Positions 40,468 through 50,022 of a stretch of 64,000 bases of DNA are shown here, one piece after another. Every line of letters begins with the position of its first letter. Positions within the stretch are counted from its first letter, which is position 1. Position numbers and translations under genes: made by a program. Source of the stretch: Blastococcus sp. TF02A-30 (lineage in GTDB: Bacteria; Actinomycetota; Actinomycetes; Mycobacteriales; Geodermatophilaceae); NCBI RefSeq assembly GCF_003319185.1, contig NZ_QOHJ01000001.1:496001-560000 (forward strand). The letters run 5' to 3'. The notes beneath the pieces are model-generated. The model worked only from the letters and a program-made list of their open reading frames with translations. It was not told the origin of the DNA and searched no databases.

Positions 40468-40719
40468 GGCTCGACCCCCTCGTTACGGAGTGCGGAGGCT
40501 CAGCCAAGCGGCTGATGCGGCCCGCGTGGCGACCCCGACTGAGTGACTATGTCTTGAGCAACCTTACGACACGGATCCGCGGCGGGCACACGTCCCTCCC
40601 CCAGGAGAGCGGTGGCACCGGCGCGCGGAGGTCTGGACCGGCCACCCCGCCGTCCGTCACGCTCGGCGCGGACCCAGCGCGGGCCGCCGCGCGACCGTTC
40701 TCCGCACGGGGGGCACGCC

Positions 40720-41562
40720 ATGGCACCGGCGCCGCAGCGCGAGGACGATGCCCGGCGCGGGGACGACGGTTCCTGGCGGGTTCTCCTGGGCGCGATCGCC
40801 GCCGTCGGCGTGCTCTCCGTCGCGGTGCTGGTGGCGGTCTGGGATGCCGGATCGGGCACGCTGGGATTCGAATTGGGCAAGGCGCTCATGCAGCTCGTGC
40901 TCGTCGTGCTGGCGGGCGCGCTGGTCAAGTTCCTGGCCGACGAGCACGCGCGGAAGAGGACGGCGGCCGACCAGCGCGCGGCGGCGCGCGAGGCGGTGGA
41001 GCAGCAGCGGGCGGCGGAGCGCGAAGCCCTCGTGCAGCAGCGCCGGGAGTCCCTCCGCGGCGTGCTCGCCCGGGCGACGGATGCCTACCAGGCGGTCAAG
41101 CGGGCCCGTCGGCTGCTGCGCGCCGGCTTGATCCACGACCCGGACGGCGCTGTCCGCGTCGGGGAGGTCGTGTACGACGAGCAGCTCGCGCTCGTCAGCG
41201 ACGCCCAGCTGGAGTTCGAGCTGCTCCAGGTGGAGCTGGACACCGAGGGCGCGATCGCGAGCGGGCAGGGCGGGCTGGGGCTCCCCGAGGCGCAGGCGAG
41301 GAAGGTGGCTGCCGGCCTCCGCGTGCTGCGCACGTACCTGTCCGACCTCGTGACCGAGTACGAGACCCACCGTCCGACGTTCCGGGACGGCGCGTCGCCC
41401 TTGGCGAGGCTTCCCCGGTTGTCCGACTTCCTCGACCGTGGACGCACCGGGTTCACCGGTGAGGCGGCGGGCGCGTTCCGCGACGTCCGGCGTCTGATCC
41501 GCGCGGAGATGCTGTCGGCCCCGGCGCTCGCGCACCCGGACGGCGACAGCACCGCCGGGTGA
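40720..41562 (+). CDS. Membrane-anchored coiled-coil protein, unknown function
   Basis: 280-residue protein. Two membrane helices (about 19-41 and 52-70) are followed by a long charged coiled coil (about 72-115: EHARKRTAADQRAA, VEQQRAAEREAL) and a mainly helical C-terminal domain. ATG 40720 is chosen; the longer frame from 40612 has an implausible Arg/Pro-rich start. Codon use is slightly less extreme than the neighbours (more A at third positions), so it may be a lineage-specific gene. No family recognised. Confidence 0.7.
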   Translation: MAPAPQREDDARRGDDGSWRVLLGAIAAVGVLSVAVLVAVWDAGSGTLGFELGKALMQLVLVVLAGALVKFLADEHARKRTAADQRAAAREAVEQQRAAEREALVQQRRESLRGVLARATDAYQAVKRARRLLRAGLIHDPDGAVRVGEVVYDEQLALVSDAQLEFELLQVELDTEGAIASGQGGLGLPEAQARKVAAGLRVLRTYLSDLVTEYETHRPTFRDGASPLARLPRLSDFLDRGRTGFTGEAAGAFRDVRRLIRAEMLSAPALAHPDGDSTAG

Positions 41563-41575
41563 GCGCAGCGACGGC

Positions 41576-42640
41576 TCAGCGCGGCAGGCGGATGGCGGCC
41601 AGCCGGCCGACCGAGCGCATCCGCTCCTCGGCCAGCCGGTCGGCGGCGACGGCGGGGGAGACGCCTTCGTCGTCGGCCAGCTCGAACACCCGCCGGGCGA
41701 CGTCGAAGATCCCCGACGCCTTGGCCTGCGCGCGGGCGAACGAGAAACCGTGCCGCTCGTCCTCGACCTGGATCACGCCGCCGGCGTTCACGAGGTAGTC
41801 GGGGGCGTAGAGGATGCCCCGGCCGCGCAGCTGCTCGGCGACCTCGGGGGTGGCCAGCTGGTTGTTGGCCCCGCCGCAGACGATGCGGGCGGGCAGGGCG
41901 GCCACCGTGGCGGGGTCCAGCGCGCCGCCGAGGGCGTTCGGGGAGTAGACGTCGTGCGGCGTCGCGACCAGGGCCGCGGTGTCGGCGACAGTGCGCACGC
42001 CCGGGTGCCGTGCCTGCACCCGCGCCACCGCGGCGGGGTCGACGTCGGTGACGACGACGTCGGCGCCGTCCTCGACCAGGTGGCCGATCAGGTGCGAGCC
42101 GACCTTGCCCGCGCCCGCGACCGCCACCGTGCGGCCGGCCAGCGAGCGCGACCCCCAGCAGTGCTCGGCCGCGGCCTGCATGCCGAGGAACACGCCGTAG
42201 GCGGTGAGCACCGAGGAGTCGCCGCAGCCGCCGTAGGCCTCCGACCGGCCGTGCGCGAAACGCGTCTCCCGGGCGACGACGTCGAGGTCGGCGTTGTACG
42301 TGCCGACGTCGCAGGCGGTCAGGTAGCGCCCGCCGAGGGCCTCCACGAACCGGCCGTAGGCGCGCAGCAGCGCCTCGGTCTTGTCCGTGCGCGGATCGCC
42401 GATGATCACGGCCTTGCCGCCGCCGAGGTCCAGGCCGGCGAGGCTGTTCTTGTACGACATCGCGGTGGACAGGCGCAGCGCGTCGGCGACCGCGGCCTCC
42501 TCGGAGGCGTACGGGTAGAAGCGGGTGCCGCCCAGCGCGGGGCCGAGCGCCGTGGAGTGCACGGCGATCACCGCCCGCAGGCCCGACTCCTCGTCGCTGC
42601 AGAACACGACCTGCTCGTGGCCGGAGCCGAGAACCTGCAC
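41576..42640 (-). CDS. Leucine/valine (Glu/Leu/Phe/Val-family) dehydrogenase
   Basis: NAD-dependent amino-acid dehydrogenase of 354 residues that deaminates a branched-chain or aromatic amino acid to its keto acid. The substrate domain has GGTRFYPY and the catalytic lysine in [18 protein letters not shown]; the Rossmann fold follows with [28 protein letters not shown] is conserved. Closest in pattern to valine/leucine dehydrogenases of actinomycetes (Vdh/Bcd); exact substrate uncertain. GTG 42640 is 6 bases after TACGCT, a leaderless start that excludes the longer Arg/Pro-rich extension. Confidence 0.9.
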   Translation of the reverse strand: MQVLGSGHEQVVFCSDEESGLRAVIAVHSTALGPALGGTRFYPYASEEAAVADALRLSTAMSYKNSLAGLDLGGGKAVIIGDPRTDKTEALLRAYGRFVEALGGRYLTACDVGTYNADLDVVARETRFAHGRSEAYGGCGDSSVLTAYGVFLGMQAAAEHCWGSRSLAGRTVAVAGAGKVGSHLIGHLVEDGADVVVTDVDPAAVARVQARHPGVRTVADTAALVATPHDVYSPNALGGALDPATVAALPARIVCGGANNQLATPEVAEQLRGRGILYAPDYLVNAGGVIQVEDERHGFSFARAQAKASGIFDVARRVFELADDEGVSPAVAADRLAEERMRSVGRLAAIRLPR

Positions 42641-42646
42641 GGACCG

Positions 42647-42652
42647 AGCGTA
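42647..42652 (-). promoter_or_regulatory. -10 element of leaderless amino-acid dehydrogenase gene
   Basis: TACGCT on the minus strand, 6 bases before the GTG at 42640. Confidence 0.6.
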
Positions 42653-42782
42653 GAACCCTCCCGGGGGACGTCTCCGGGCGCGTCCGGGCCGGTCGCGCGG
42701 CACCGGTGCGGGCGCGGGAGGCATCATGTCCCGTTGGACACCCGGCGGGGGCGCCCCCGCGGATCACTGCAGGAGGACTCCC

Positions 42783-43766
42783 ATGCCCGCACCCAGGCGA
42801 CTGCTCGCTCTCGTCGTGGCGGCGCCGCTCGTGCTCGCGGCCTGCACGACGGACAGCAGCGACTCCGGCGGCGGGTCCGGCGGTTCCGGGGGCGGCGCGG
42901 CGGACGGCGACCTCTCCTTCTCCGTCATCACGCACGGCTCGGCCGGCGACGCGTTCTGGGACGTCGTCCAGAACGGCGCCGAGGCCGCCGGCGAGGACCT
43001 GGGGATCGACGTCGACTACCAGAGCGACGGCGACCCCCAGCGGCAGGCGCAGCTCATCGAGGCCGCGGTGAACTCCGAGGTCGACGGCATCGTCGTCTCG
43101 ATGGCCAACCCCGACGCGCTCGAGGACGCCGTCCGCTCCGCCGTCGAGGCCGGGATCCCGGTCGTCACCATCAACTCCGGCGGCGACCGCTCCGGCGAGT
43201 TCGGCGCGATCGGGCACGTCGGCCAGGACGAGGAGATCGCCGGTCAGGGCGCCGGGCGCGAGCTGGCCGCCGCCGGCGCGCAGAACGTCGTCTGCGTCAT
43301 CCACGAGCCCGGCAACATCGGCCTCGAGCAGCGCTGCGCCGGTGCGGCCCAGGGCCTGGGCGCCAACGTGACGCCGCTGCAGGTGGACATCAACGACATC
43401 ACCGGCGCGCAGTCGGCCATCGCCTCGCAGCTGCAGGGCGACGCGACCGTCGACGCGGTGCTGACCCTGAACTCGGCGGTGGCCGCCGCGGCGGTCGCCG
43501 CGGCCGAGGACGCCGGCACGGACACCCAGGTGGCGACCTTCGACCTCAACGAGGACGTCATCTCCGGCATCCAGGACGGGTCGATCGCCTTCGCCGTCGA
43601 CCAGCAGCAGTACGAGCAGGGCTACCTGCCCATCGTGATGCTGAAGCTGTACGCGGAGAACCTGAACACCGTCGGTGGCGGGCAGCCGGTGCTCACCGGC
43701 CCGGGCATCGTCGACGCGGACAACGTCGACGAGATCGCCGACCTGGCCTCGGCCGGCACGCGCTGA
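42783..43766 (+). CDS. Sugar-type ABC transporter substrate-binding lipoprotein
   Basis: 327-residue lipoprotein: signal peptide with lipobox LAAC (Cys21), a Gly/Ser linker, then a two-lobed periplasmic-binding domain of the ribose/xylose/inositol class ([44 protein letters not shown]). ATG follows AGGAGG by 6 bases. First gene of a complete importer; the permease GTG is 53 bases after its stop. The ligand is a monosaccharide or polyol-like solute, not specified by sequence. Confidence 0.92.
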   Translation: MPAPRRLLALVVAAPLVLAACTTDSSDSGGGSGGSGGGAADGDLSFSVITHGSAGDAFWDVVQNGAEAAGEDLGIDVDYQSDGDPQRQAQLIEAAVNSEVDGIVVSMANPDALEDAVRSAVEAGIPVVTINSGGDRSGEFGAIGHVGQDEEIAGQGAGRELAAAGAQNVVCVIHEPGNIGLEQRCAGAAQGLGANVTPLQVDINDITGAQSAIASQLQGDATVDAVLTLNSAVAAAAVAAAEDAGTDTQVATFDLNEDVISGIQDGSIAFAVDQQQYEQGYLPIVMLKLYAENLNTVGGGQPVLTGPGIVDADNVDEIADLASAGTR

Positions 43767-43819
43767 GCGGGCCAGGGGCCGCTCCGCCCGCGACCGGGGC
43801 GACGGGACCGGACGCCGGC

Positions 43820-44848
43820 GTGCGGCGGGCCGACGAGCGGCTGAGCGCCGTCGGCCCGCTGCGCCGGCTGCTGGTCAAGCCCGAGCTCGGCGCGCTGGTC
43901 GGCGCGGTCGTCGTCTTCACCTTCTTCGCGGTGCAGTCGGAGGTCTTCCGCTCCGCCCGCGGGGTGGCGAACTGGCTGGACCCCGCCTCCACCCTCGGGA
44001 TCATGGCGGTGGCGGTCGCGCTGCTGATGATCGGCGGGCACTTCGACCTCTCGGCCGGCGTCATGACCGGGACGACGGCGCTGACCGTGGCGATCGTGGC
44101 CACCGAGTTTGGGCAGAACCTCTGGGTGGCCATCGCGGTCTCGCTGGTCGTCGCGCTGGCCATCGGTTTCGTCAACGGCTGGCTGGTGACCCGGACCGGC
44201 CTGCCCAGCTTCATCATCACGCTGGCGACGTTCCTGATGCTGCAGGGCCTCAACCTGGGGCTCACCAAGTTCTTCACCGGCACGGTCACCGCCTCGGGGC
44301 TGGCCGACGTGCCGGGGTACGCCTCCGCCGAGTGGGTGTTCGCCTCCCGGATGTCGATCTTCGGCGCCGAGGTGCGCGTCGCCGTGCTGTGGTGGGTGCT
44401 GTTCACCGCGCTGGCGTCCTGGGTGCTGCTGCGCACCCGCTTCGGCAACTGGGTCTTCGCCACCGGCGGGGACGAGGTGGCCGCCCGGAACGTGGGCGTC
44501 CCGGCCCGCCGGACCACCATCGCGCTGTTCATGACGACGTCGGCCGCGGCGTGGTTCGTCGGGACGACGCTGGCGGTGCGGCTCACCTCGGTGCAGGCCA
44601 ACACCGGCACCGGCCAGGAGCTGATCTACATCGTGGCCGCGGTGATCGGCGGCTGCCTGCTCACCGGCGGCTTCGGGTCCGCGATCGGCGCGTCGCTCGG
44701 GGCGCTGATCTTCGGCATGACCCAGCTGGGCATCCCGTACCTGCGCTGGGACGCCGACTGGTTCTACTTCTTCCTGGGAGCCATGCTGCTGCTCGCCGTG
44801 CTGGCCAACCGGCTCGTCCGCCGCTACGCCGAGGCGGCCCGCCGATGA
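43820..44848 (+). CDS. Sugar-type ABC transporter permease
   Basis: 342-residue membrane permease of the RbsC/FrcC family with 8-10 helices. Blocks [48 protein letters not shown] and [18 protein letters not shown] are conserved and shared with the permease at 19239. GTG 43820 gives [13 protein letters not shown] before the first helix; upstream in-frame sequence overlaps the binding-protein gene. The stop overlaps the ATPase start by 4 bases. Confidence 0.9.
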   Translation: MRRADERLSAVGPLRRLLVKPELGALVGAVVVFTFFAVQSEVFRSARGVANWLDPASTLGIMAVAVALLMIGGHFDLSAGVMTGTTALTVAIVATEFGQNLWVAIAVSLVVALAIGFVNGWLVTRTGLPSFIITLATFLMLQGLNLGLTKFFTGTVTASGLADVPGYASAEWVFASRMSIFGAEVRVAVLWWVLFTALASWVLLRTRFGNWVFATGGDEVAARNVGVPARRTTIALFMTTSAAAWFVGTTLAVRLTSVQANTGTGQELIYIVAAVIGGCLLTGGFGSAIGASLGALIFGMTQLGIPYLRWDADWFYFFLGAMLLLAVLANRLVRRYAEAARR

Positions 44849-45636
44849 GCGCCGGCACGCCGCCGCTGCTCGAGCTGCGCGACGTCGGCAAGGACTACGG
44901 CTCGGTGATCGCGCTGGACGGCATCAGCGCCACCGTCCGGGCCGGCGAGGTCACCTGCGTGCTCGGCGACAACGGCGCCGGCAAGTCCTCGCTGATCAAG
45001 ATCCTCGCCGGCGTGCACCGCGCCGACCGCGGCGAGGTGCTGCTCGACGGGGCGCCGACGTCCTTCGGCTCCCCGCGCGAGGCGCTGGACGCCGGGATCG
45101 CCACGGTCTACCAGGACCTCGCGATCGTCCCGCTCATGGCGATCTGGCGGAACTTCTTCCTGGGTGCGGAGCCGACCAGGGGCTGGGGCCCGTTCCGGCG
45201 GTTCGACTCCGCCCTGGCGAAGGAGACCACGCGCCGCGAGCTGGCCGCGATGGGCATCGACATCCGCGACCCGAACCAGCCGGTGGGCACGCTCTCCGGC
45301 GGTGAGCGGCAGTCGGTGGCGATCGCCCGGGCGGTGCACTTCGGCGCGCGGGTGCTGATCCTGGACGAGCCGACGTCGGCGCTGGGCGTCAAGCAGGCCG
45401 GTGTGGTGCTGCGCTACGTCGCCCAGGCCCGCGACCGCGGTGTCGGCGTCGTCCTCATCACGCACAACCCGCACCACGCCTACCCGGTCGGCGACCGCTT
45501 CCTGGTCCTCAACCGCGGCCGCAGCCTGGGGGAGTTCACCAAGGGCGGGATCAGCCGGGACGAGTTGACCCGGCTGATGGCCGGGGGCGCGGAGCTCGAC
45601 CAGCTCGCACACGAGCTGGAGCGCCCGGCCGGCTGA
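44845..45636 (+). CDS. Sugar-type ABC transporter ATP-binding protein (intact)
   Basis: 263-residue single-domain ATPase of the FrcA type. All motifs are present: Walker [11 protein letters not shown]-loop VYQDL, signature LSGGERQ, Walker B LILDEP and H-loop THNP. ATG overlaps the permease stop. It is the clear paralogue of the degenerate ATPase at 18406 (shared [14 protein letters not shown]) and provides the reference for that gene's lost residues. Completes a binding-protein/permease/ATPase operon. Confidence 0.94.
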   Translation: MSAGTPPLLELRDVGKDYGSVIALDGISATVRAGEVTCVLGDNGAGKSSLIKILAGVHRADRGEVLLDGAPTSFGSPREALDAGIATVYQDLAIVPLMAIWRNFFLGAEPTRGWGPFRRFDSALAKETTRRELAAMGIDIRDPNQPVGTLSGGERQSVAIARAVHFGARVLILDEPTSALGVKQAGVVLRYVAQARDRGVGVVLITHNPHHAYPVGDRFLVLNRGRSLGEFTKGGISRDELTRLMAGGAELDQLAHELERPAG

Positions 45637-45837
45637 TCCGCCGTCGCTCACCCAGGGAGGGCAGGCCGAGGAGACGCTCGCCGCCTCCCGATGTCGACAT
45701 ACCGACTGTGACGAGACGGTCGCCGACCGTTTTGGTTGCGGCGCGTCAACTGTTCCGCGTGTTGCCTTTGTGACTGCTGGTGACAGTGCGACTCTCGCTG
45801 GGCTCCACCGCCCACCCTCTTCCCCAGGGAGCGAGTC
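45637..45837. other. Intergenic region before the M23 peptidase gene
   Basis: About 200 bases with lower GC in the middle. GTGAC occurs twice as a direct repeat spaced by 5 bases near 45770-45785, which loosely resembles MtrA-type sites known before cell-wall hydrolase genes; this is a weak guess. A ydaO-type (c-di-AMP) riboswitch was looked for and not seen. Confidence 0.3.
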
Positions 45838-47199
45838 ATGTCCCAGCGCCGTCCGCACGGACCGGCGATCCCGCGCGCCGCCGTCCGCCGAGCCCGCCGC
45901 CCGTTCCGCGTGGTGCTCGCCGGTGCGCTGACGGGAGCCGCGCTGGTGGTCACGGCCGGTCCCGCCCTGGCCGCGCCGGCGCCGCCGGTCAACCCGAGCG
46001 ACGGCCAGCTGGACGCGGCCAGGTCGCAGCAGGACGCGGCCGCCGCGGAGGTCGGGCGGATCCGCGGGCTCGTGGCCGCCGCCGAGGCCGAGCTGGAGCG
46101 GGTCGGTGTGCAGGCCGAGGCCGCCGGTGTCGCCTACATGATCGCCGAGGACGCCCTGCTCGCCGCCCAGGCGAAGGCCGACGAGGCGGCTGCCGCCCTG
46201 CAGGCCGCGGCCGAGCAGGTCGCCGCCGCGCAGAGCCGGATCGCGCACTTCTCGCGGGACAGCTACATGCAGGGGTCGACGCTGACCAGCTCCGCGGCGC
46301 TGCTGGACTCCGCCGGCCCCGGCGAGCTCATCCAGCGCGCTGCGCTGCTCGACTACGTCGCCACCACGCAGCTCGACGTCCTCGGGGAGATGGAGTCCGC
46401 CAAGATCGCCCAGGCCAACGCGGAGTCCACCGCGCGGGCGGCGCGCGACGAGACCGCCGAGGCCGAGGAGGCCGCGGAGGTCGCCAAGCAGGCCGCGGAC
46501 GCGCAGCTGGCCGCCCAGCAGAGCGCCTACGCCGAGATCGAGGCGCAGAAGGCCACCTACGAGCAGCAGCTCGAGGCCGCGCAGGTGCAGCTCCTGCAGC
46601 TGCAGGGTGCGCGGGACGCCTACCAGCAGTACCAGGCGCAGAAGGCGGCCGAGGAGGCCGCGGCGCGAGCGGCCGCCGAGCGGGCGGCGGCGGAGGCGGC
46701 AGCGGCCGCGGAGGCGGCCAAGAACAGCTCCGGCGGTGGCGGCGGTGGCGGCGGGGGTGGTGGCGGCGGTGCGTCCGCCGGCAGCGGCGGGGCGTACGTG
46801 AAGCCGACGTCGGGCCGGGTCTCCAGCTGCTACGGCTGGCGCTGGGGCGCGCTGCACGGCGGCGTGGACATCGCCGCCCCGATCGGGACCCCCGTGTACG
46901 CCGCGCACAGCGGCGTGGTGAAGCGCGCCGGCACGGCGACCGGGTTCGGCTACGCCGTCTACATCCTCGGCGACGACGGCTACGTCACGGTCTACGGCCA
47001 CGTGAACCGCTACTTCGTCTCGGTCGGCGAGCGGGTCCGCGCCGGCGAGCAGATCGCCGAGGTGGGCAACCGCGGGCAGTCGACCGGCCCGCACCTGCAC
47101 TTCGAGGCCCACCCGTACGGGGTCATGTACGGCGGCCAGATCGACCCGGTGCCGTGGCTGAACGCCCGCGGTGTGACGGTCGGCGGCTGCGGCGGCTGA
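45838..47199 (+). CDS. Secreted coiled-coil M23 family metallopeptidase
   Basis: 453-residue exported peptidoglycan hydrolase or hydrolase activator. Signal peptide (about 1-44, cut after AGPALAA), long coiled coil (about 55-290: AAEAELERVGVQAEAA, AAERAAAEAAAAAEAAKN), a poly-Gly linker (about 300-315), then a LytM/M23 domain. Metal ligands are His340 and Asp344 in HGGVDIA and His421 in HLHFE, with His419 as catalytic residue. The layout is like RipA-neighbour/EnvC-type proteins that act in cell division. GGAGCGAG precedes the ATG. A terminator follows. Confidence 0.92.
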   Translation: MSQRRPHGPAIPRAAVRRARRPFRVVLAGALTGAALVVTAGPALAAPAPPVNPSDGQLDAARSQQDAAAAEVGRIRGLVAAAEAELERVGVQAEAAGVAYMIAEDALLAAQAKADEAAAALQAAAEQVAAAQSRIAHFSRDSYMQGSTLTSSAALLDSAGPGELIQRAALLDYVATTQLDVLGEMESAKIAQANAESTARAARDETAEAEEAAEVAKQAADAQLAAQQSAYAEIEAQKATYEQQLEAAQVQLLQLQGARDAYQQYQAQKAAEEAAARAAAERAAAEAAAAAEAAKNSSGGGGGGGGGGGGGASAGSGGAYVKPTSGRVSSCYGWRWGALHGGVDIAAPIGTPVYAAHSGVVKRAGTATGFGYAVYILGDDGYVTVYGHVNRYFVSVGERVRAGEQIAEVGNRGQSTGPHLHFEAHPYGVMYGGQIDPVPWLNARGVTVGGCGG

Positions 47200-47216
47200 G
47201 GTCGCGCCCGGAGACG

Positions 47217-47257
47217 ACTGCGGTCCGCCCCCTCGGGGATCGGGGGCGGCCCGCAGT
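47217..47257. terminator. Bidirectional terminator
   Basis: 16-bp arms (47217-47232, 47242-47257) with one mismatch, between the M23 gene and the convergent lipoprotein gene. Confidence 0.8.
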
Positions 47258-47267
47258 GCTCCGGGGA

Positions 47268-47783
47268 TCAGCTGGTCGGGGCCGCCGGGGCGGTCTCGTC
47301 CACCGCGATGCCGCACTCCTCGCGCAGGTACTGCTCCACGTTCGCCGAGGAGTCGGCGAGCTGGTCCTGCAGAGGGGCGAGCTGTTCCTGGAGAGCGGTG
47401 AGCGCGTTCGGGTCCGCCAGGTCGATCGAGGACAGGCCTGCCGCCGCCTGCTCCAGCGCACCGGTGAGGGCGGTCCAGTCACCGGCGATCTCGCCGGGGG
47501 CGTCGAGCGCGCGCAGCTCGGTGACCGCCTCCTGGAGCACCTGGGGGAGCGAGGAGACGTCGGCGTCGCCCTGCAGGGTCGCGCCGATGCGCTCCTGCAC
47601 GGCGGCTGCGCCGGTGCAGAAGTCGGAGCCGGCGGAACCGCCCGCGGAGGTCTCGGAGGCGCTCGCGGAGGACGAGGACGCGGCGTCGCCGCTCTCCTCG
47701 CCGGAACCGCCGCCGCAGGCGGACAGCAGCACGACAGCGGCGGCGGCGAGGCCGCCGCGGGCGACGGAGAGGTGTCGGCGCAT
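47268..47783 (-). CDS. Small lipoprotein, unknown function
   Basis: 171-residue secreted lipoprotein: lipobox LLSAC with Cys23, a Ser/Ala/Glu-rich linker to about residue 53, then a helical domain (FCTGAAAVQERIG, LREECGIAV) with two cysteines that may pair. No known enzyme motif. ATG is 7 bases after TAGCCT (leaderless). Divergent from the MBL gene with only 59 bases between start codons. Confidence 0.8.
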   Translation of the reverse strand: MRRHLSVARGGLAAAAVVLLSACGGGSGEESGDAASSSSASASETSAGGSAGSDFCTGAAAVQERIGATLQGDADVSSLPQVLQEAVTELRALDAPGEIAGDWTALTGALEQAAAGLSSIDLADPNALTALQEQLAPLQDQLADSSANVEQYLREECGIAVDETAPAAPTS

Positions 47784-47790
47784 GGGCGCG

Positions 47791-47796
47791 AGGCTA
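47791..47796 (-). promoter_or_regulatory. -10 element of leaderless lipoprotein gene
   Basis: TAGCCT on the minus strand, 7 bases before the ATG at 47783; part of a compact divergent promoter with 47830-47835. Confidence 0.55.
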
Positions 47797-47829
47797 ACCG
47801 CCGCCTGCGCACGGGGGCGGCCGCGCCGC

Positions 47830-47835
47830 TAGCGT
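47830..47835 (+). promoter_or_regulatory. -10 element of leaderless MBL gene
   Basis: TAGCGT, 7 bases before the GTG at 47843; it favours this GTG over the one at 47834, which would lie inside the box. Confidence 0.6.
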
Positions 47836-47842
47836 GCCGGTC

Positions 47843-48709
47843 GTGACCGCCCCGGCCGATCCGCGTTCCCGCTGGCAGCTGCCCGCACCCGGCGCCCTGC
47901 CGCGCACCGCGGAGCTGGAGCCCCTGGTCACCCGGGTCCTGGCGCCCAACCCCTCGGGCATGACGCTGGACGGCACCAACACCTACCTCGTGGGGGAGCC
48001 CGGCAGCGGGCAGGCGGTGCTGGTCGACCCGGGCCCCGACGACGCCGCGCACCTCGCCGCGGTCGAGGCGGCCCTCGCCGACCGGAAAGCGCGCTGCACC
48101 GCCGTGCTGGTCACCCACCACCACGTCGACCACGCCGAGGCGGCCCAGCCCTGGGGAGCCCGGTTCGGGGCGCCGGTCATGGCGGCCGGCGCCGACGTCG
48201 CCGGCCCGCGCGGCCGCGTGCTGGCCGGCGGGGAACGGCTGCGGCTGGCCGGCACGGTGCTCGAGGTCGTCCCCACCCCCGGCCACTGCGCCGACCACCT
48301 GTCCTTCCGGCTGGACTCGGGAGCCGTGCTCGTCGGCGACCACGTGCTGGGCCGCGGCACATCGGTGGTCACCCACCCCGAGGGCGACGTCGTCGCCTAC
48401 CTGGAGTCGCTGCGCCGGGTGCACCAGCTGGGTCCGAGCGCCCTCTACTGCGGGCACGGACCGGAGCTCACCGAGGACCCGGGGGCGGTGCTCGACTACT
48501 ACCTCGCCCACCGCGCGTACCGCGAGGAGCAGGTGCTCGCCGCGGTCGCCGACGGCGCCTCGACGGTCGACGAGCTGGTCGCCGGCATCTACGCCGCCGT
48601 GCCGCGGGAGGTGTGGCCGGCGGCCGCGCAGTCCACCCGCGCCACGCTGGCCAAGCTCACCGCGGAGGGCCGCGTGGTGGCCGAGGGCGACGCGGTGCGG
48701 CCGGCGTGA
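47843..48709 (+). CDS. Metallo-beta-lactamase-fold hydrolase (LACTB2-like)
   Basis: 288-residue hydrolase: MBL core with VTHHHVDHAEAA, PTPGHCADHLSF, VGDHVLG and a C-terminal winged-helix tail (about 220-288), the layout of the LACTB2/RNase-Z-like hydrolases. Substrate may be RNA or a thioester/ester; unclear. The stop overlaps the GTG of the adenylate-forming enzyme by 4 bases, so it starts a three-gene coupled operon. Confidence 0.88.
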   Translation: MTAPADPRSRWQLPAPGALPRTAELEPLVTRVLAPNPSGMTLDGTNTYLVGEPGSGQAVLVDPGPDDAAHLAAVEAALADRKARCTAVLVTHHHVDHAEAAQPWGARFGAPVMAAGADVAGPRGRVLAGGERLRLAGTVLEVVPTPGHCADHLSFRLDSGAVLVGDHVLGRGTSVVTHPEGDVVAYLESLRRVHQLGPSALYCGHGPELTEDPGAVLDYYLAHRAYREEQVLAAVADGASTVDELVAGIYAAVPREVWPAAAQSTRATLAKLTAEGRVVAEGDAVRPA

Positions 48710-50022
48710 GCGGGATCCCGGTGGTCCGCGCGGCCGGGAGCGAGCGCGACCAGCGCCGGGCCGCCGCGGCGCTGGCTGCGGCGGGCGTGCGCGCCGGGGA
48801 CCGCCTCCTCGTGTCGGCGGCGGCGTCGCCGGCGCTGCTGGCCGTCGTGCTGGGTGCGGTGCGCACCGGCGTCGTGCCGGTGGTCCTGGACCCCGGCCTG
48901 CCGGCCGAGGAGCGCGCGGCGCTGGCCGAGGACGCCGACCCGGCGCTCGACGTCGGCGCCGAACCCGCGCGGCTGCTGGCCGGCGACGAGGAGGCGGAAC
49001 TCGCCGACGTGCCGCTGGCCCGGCCGATGCACTACACGTCCGGCACCACCGGGCGGCGCAAGGGCGTGTGGTCCGGGGTCCTCGCCGAGGACGACGCCCG
49101 CGCGCTGGCCGCCGAGGAGATCGACCTCTGGACCTTCGGGCCCGCGGACCGGCACCTGGTGCTGTCGCCGCTGCACCACAGCGCGCCGCTGCGGTTCGCC
49201 GTGCACACCCTGCTGGCCGGCGGGGAGGTGCTGCTGCCCGGCCCGTTCGACGCCGCCCGGGCCGTGGAAGCGATCAGCACGCTGCGCCCGACGACGACCT
49301 TCTGCGTGCCGACCCACCTGCAGCGGCTGCTGGCCCGCGACGACGTGGACTGGTCCTCCTTCCGCCGGCTGGTGCACGCCGGGGCGCCGTGCCCGGAGCC
49401 GCTCAAGCGCGCGGCCCTGGCGGCGCTGCCCGAGGGCAGCGTGTGGGAGTTCTACGGCTCGACCGAGGCGCAGTTCACCGTCTGCTCCCCGGAGGACTGG
49501 GTGGCGCACCCGGGCAGCGTCGGACGGGCCCGGCCGGGGCGTCGGCTGGAGACCGACGAGCGCGGCCAGCTGTGGTGCGCGGTGCCGCGCTGGGCGCGGT
49601 TCGAGTACTGGCGGGCGCCGGAGAAGACCGCGGCCTCCTGGCGCGGCGACCGGGTCACCGTCGGCGACCTCGGCCGGGTGGACGACGACGGCGTGGTGTG
49701 GCTCGACGGCCGCCGGGAGGACCTGGTCATCTCCGGTGGCGTCAACGTCTACCCGGCCGAGGTCGAAGCGGTCCTCGACGCGCACCCGGGGGTCCTCGAG
49801 AGCGCGGTGTTCGGCGTGCCCGACGACGAGTGGGGCCAGCGGGTGGTGGCCGCCTACGTGGGCTCCGCGGACGCCGCCGAGCTGGCCGCGTGGGCCCGCG
49901 AGCGGCTGTCGGCGGCCAAGCGCCCGAAGGCGCTGCACCGGATCGACGACCTGCCGCGCACCTCGACCGGCAAGGTGCGCCGCCTCGACCTGCCCGGCGC
50001 CCTCGGCCTGGCCGGTGGCTGA
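48706..50022 (+). CDS. Adenylate-forming acyl-CoA synthetase/ligase family protein
   Basis: 438-residue AMP-binding enzyme, shorter than usual (about 500-550) because the N-terminal subdomain is reduced. P-loop MHYTSGTTGRRKGV, A5-type EFYGSTEAQ, A7/A8 GDLGRVDDDGVVWLDGRREDLVISGG and the A10 catalytic lysine in RTSTGKVRR are present, so it should activate a carboxylic acid with ATP. Acid not predictable. It overlaps both neighbours (4 bases upstream, 8 bases downstream), linking it to the GMC oxidoreductase. Confidence 0.87.
   Translation: MSGIPVVRAAGSERDQRRAAAALAAAGVRAGDRLLVSAAASPALLAVVLGAVRTGVVPVVLDPGLPAEERAALAEDADPALDVGAEPARLLAGDEEAELADVPLARPMHYTSGTTGRRKGVWSGVLAEDDARALAAEEIDLWTFGPADRHLVLSPLHHSAPLRFAVHTLLAGGEVLLPGPFDAARAVEAISTLRPTTTFCVPTHLQRLLARDDVDWSSFRRLVHAGAPCPEPLKRAALAALPEGSVWEFYGSTEAQFTVCSPEDWVAHPGSVGRARPGRRLETDERGQLWCAVPRWARFEYWRAPEKTAASWRGDRVTVGDLGRVDDDGVVWLDGRREDLVISGGVNVYPAEVEAVLDAHPGVLESAVFGVPDDEWGQRVVAAYVGSADAAELAAWARERLSAAKRPKALHRIDDLPRTSTGKVRRLDLPGALGLAGG

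Noticed and set aside
45637-45837. ydaO-type c-di-AMP riboswitch before the M23 peptidase gene
   Set aside because: Such leaders are common before actinobacterial cell-wall hydrolases, but none of the conserved ydaO sequence blocks is present.
44824-47316. 830-codon minus-strand frame opposite ABC ATPase and M23 gene
   Set aside because: Spans two real genes and a promoter region; shadow composition.
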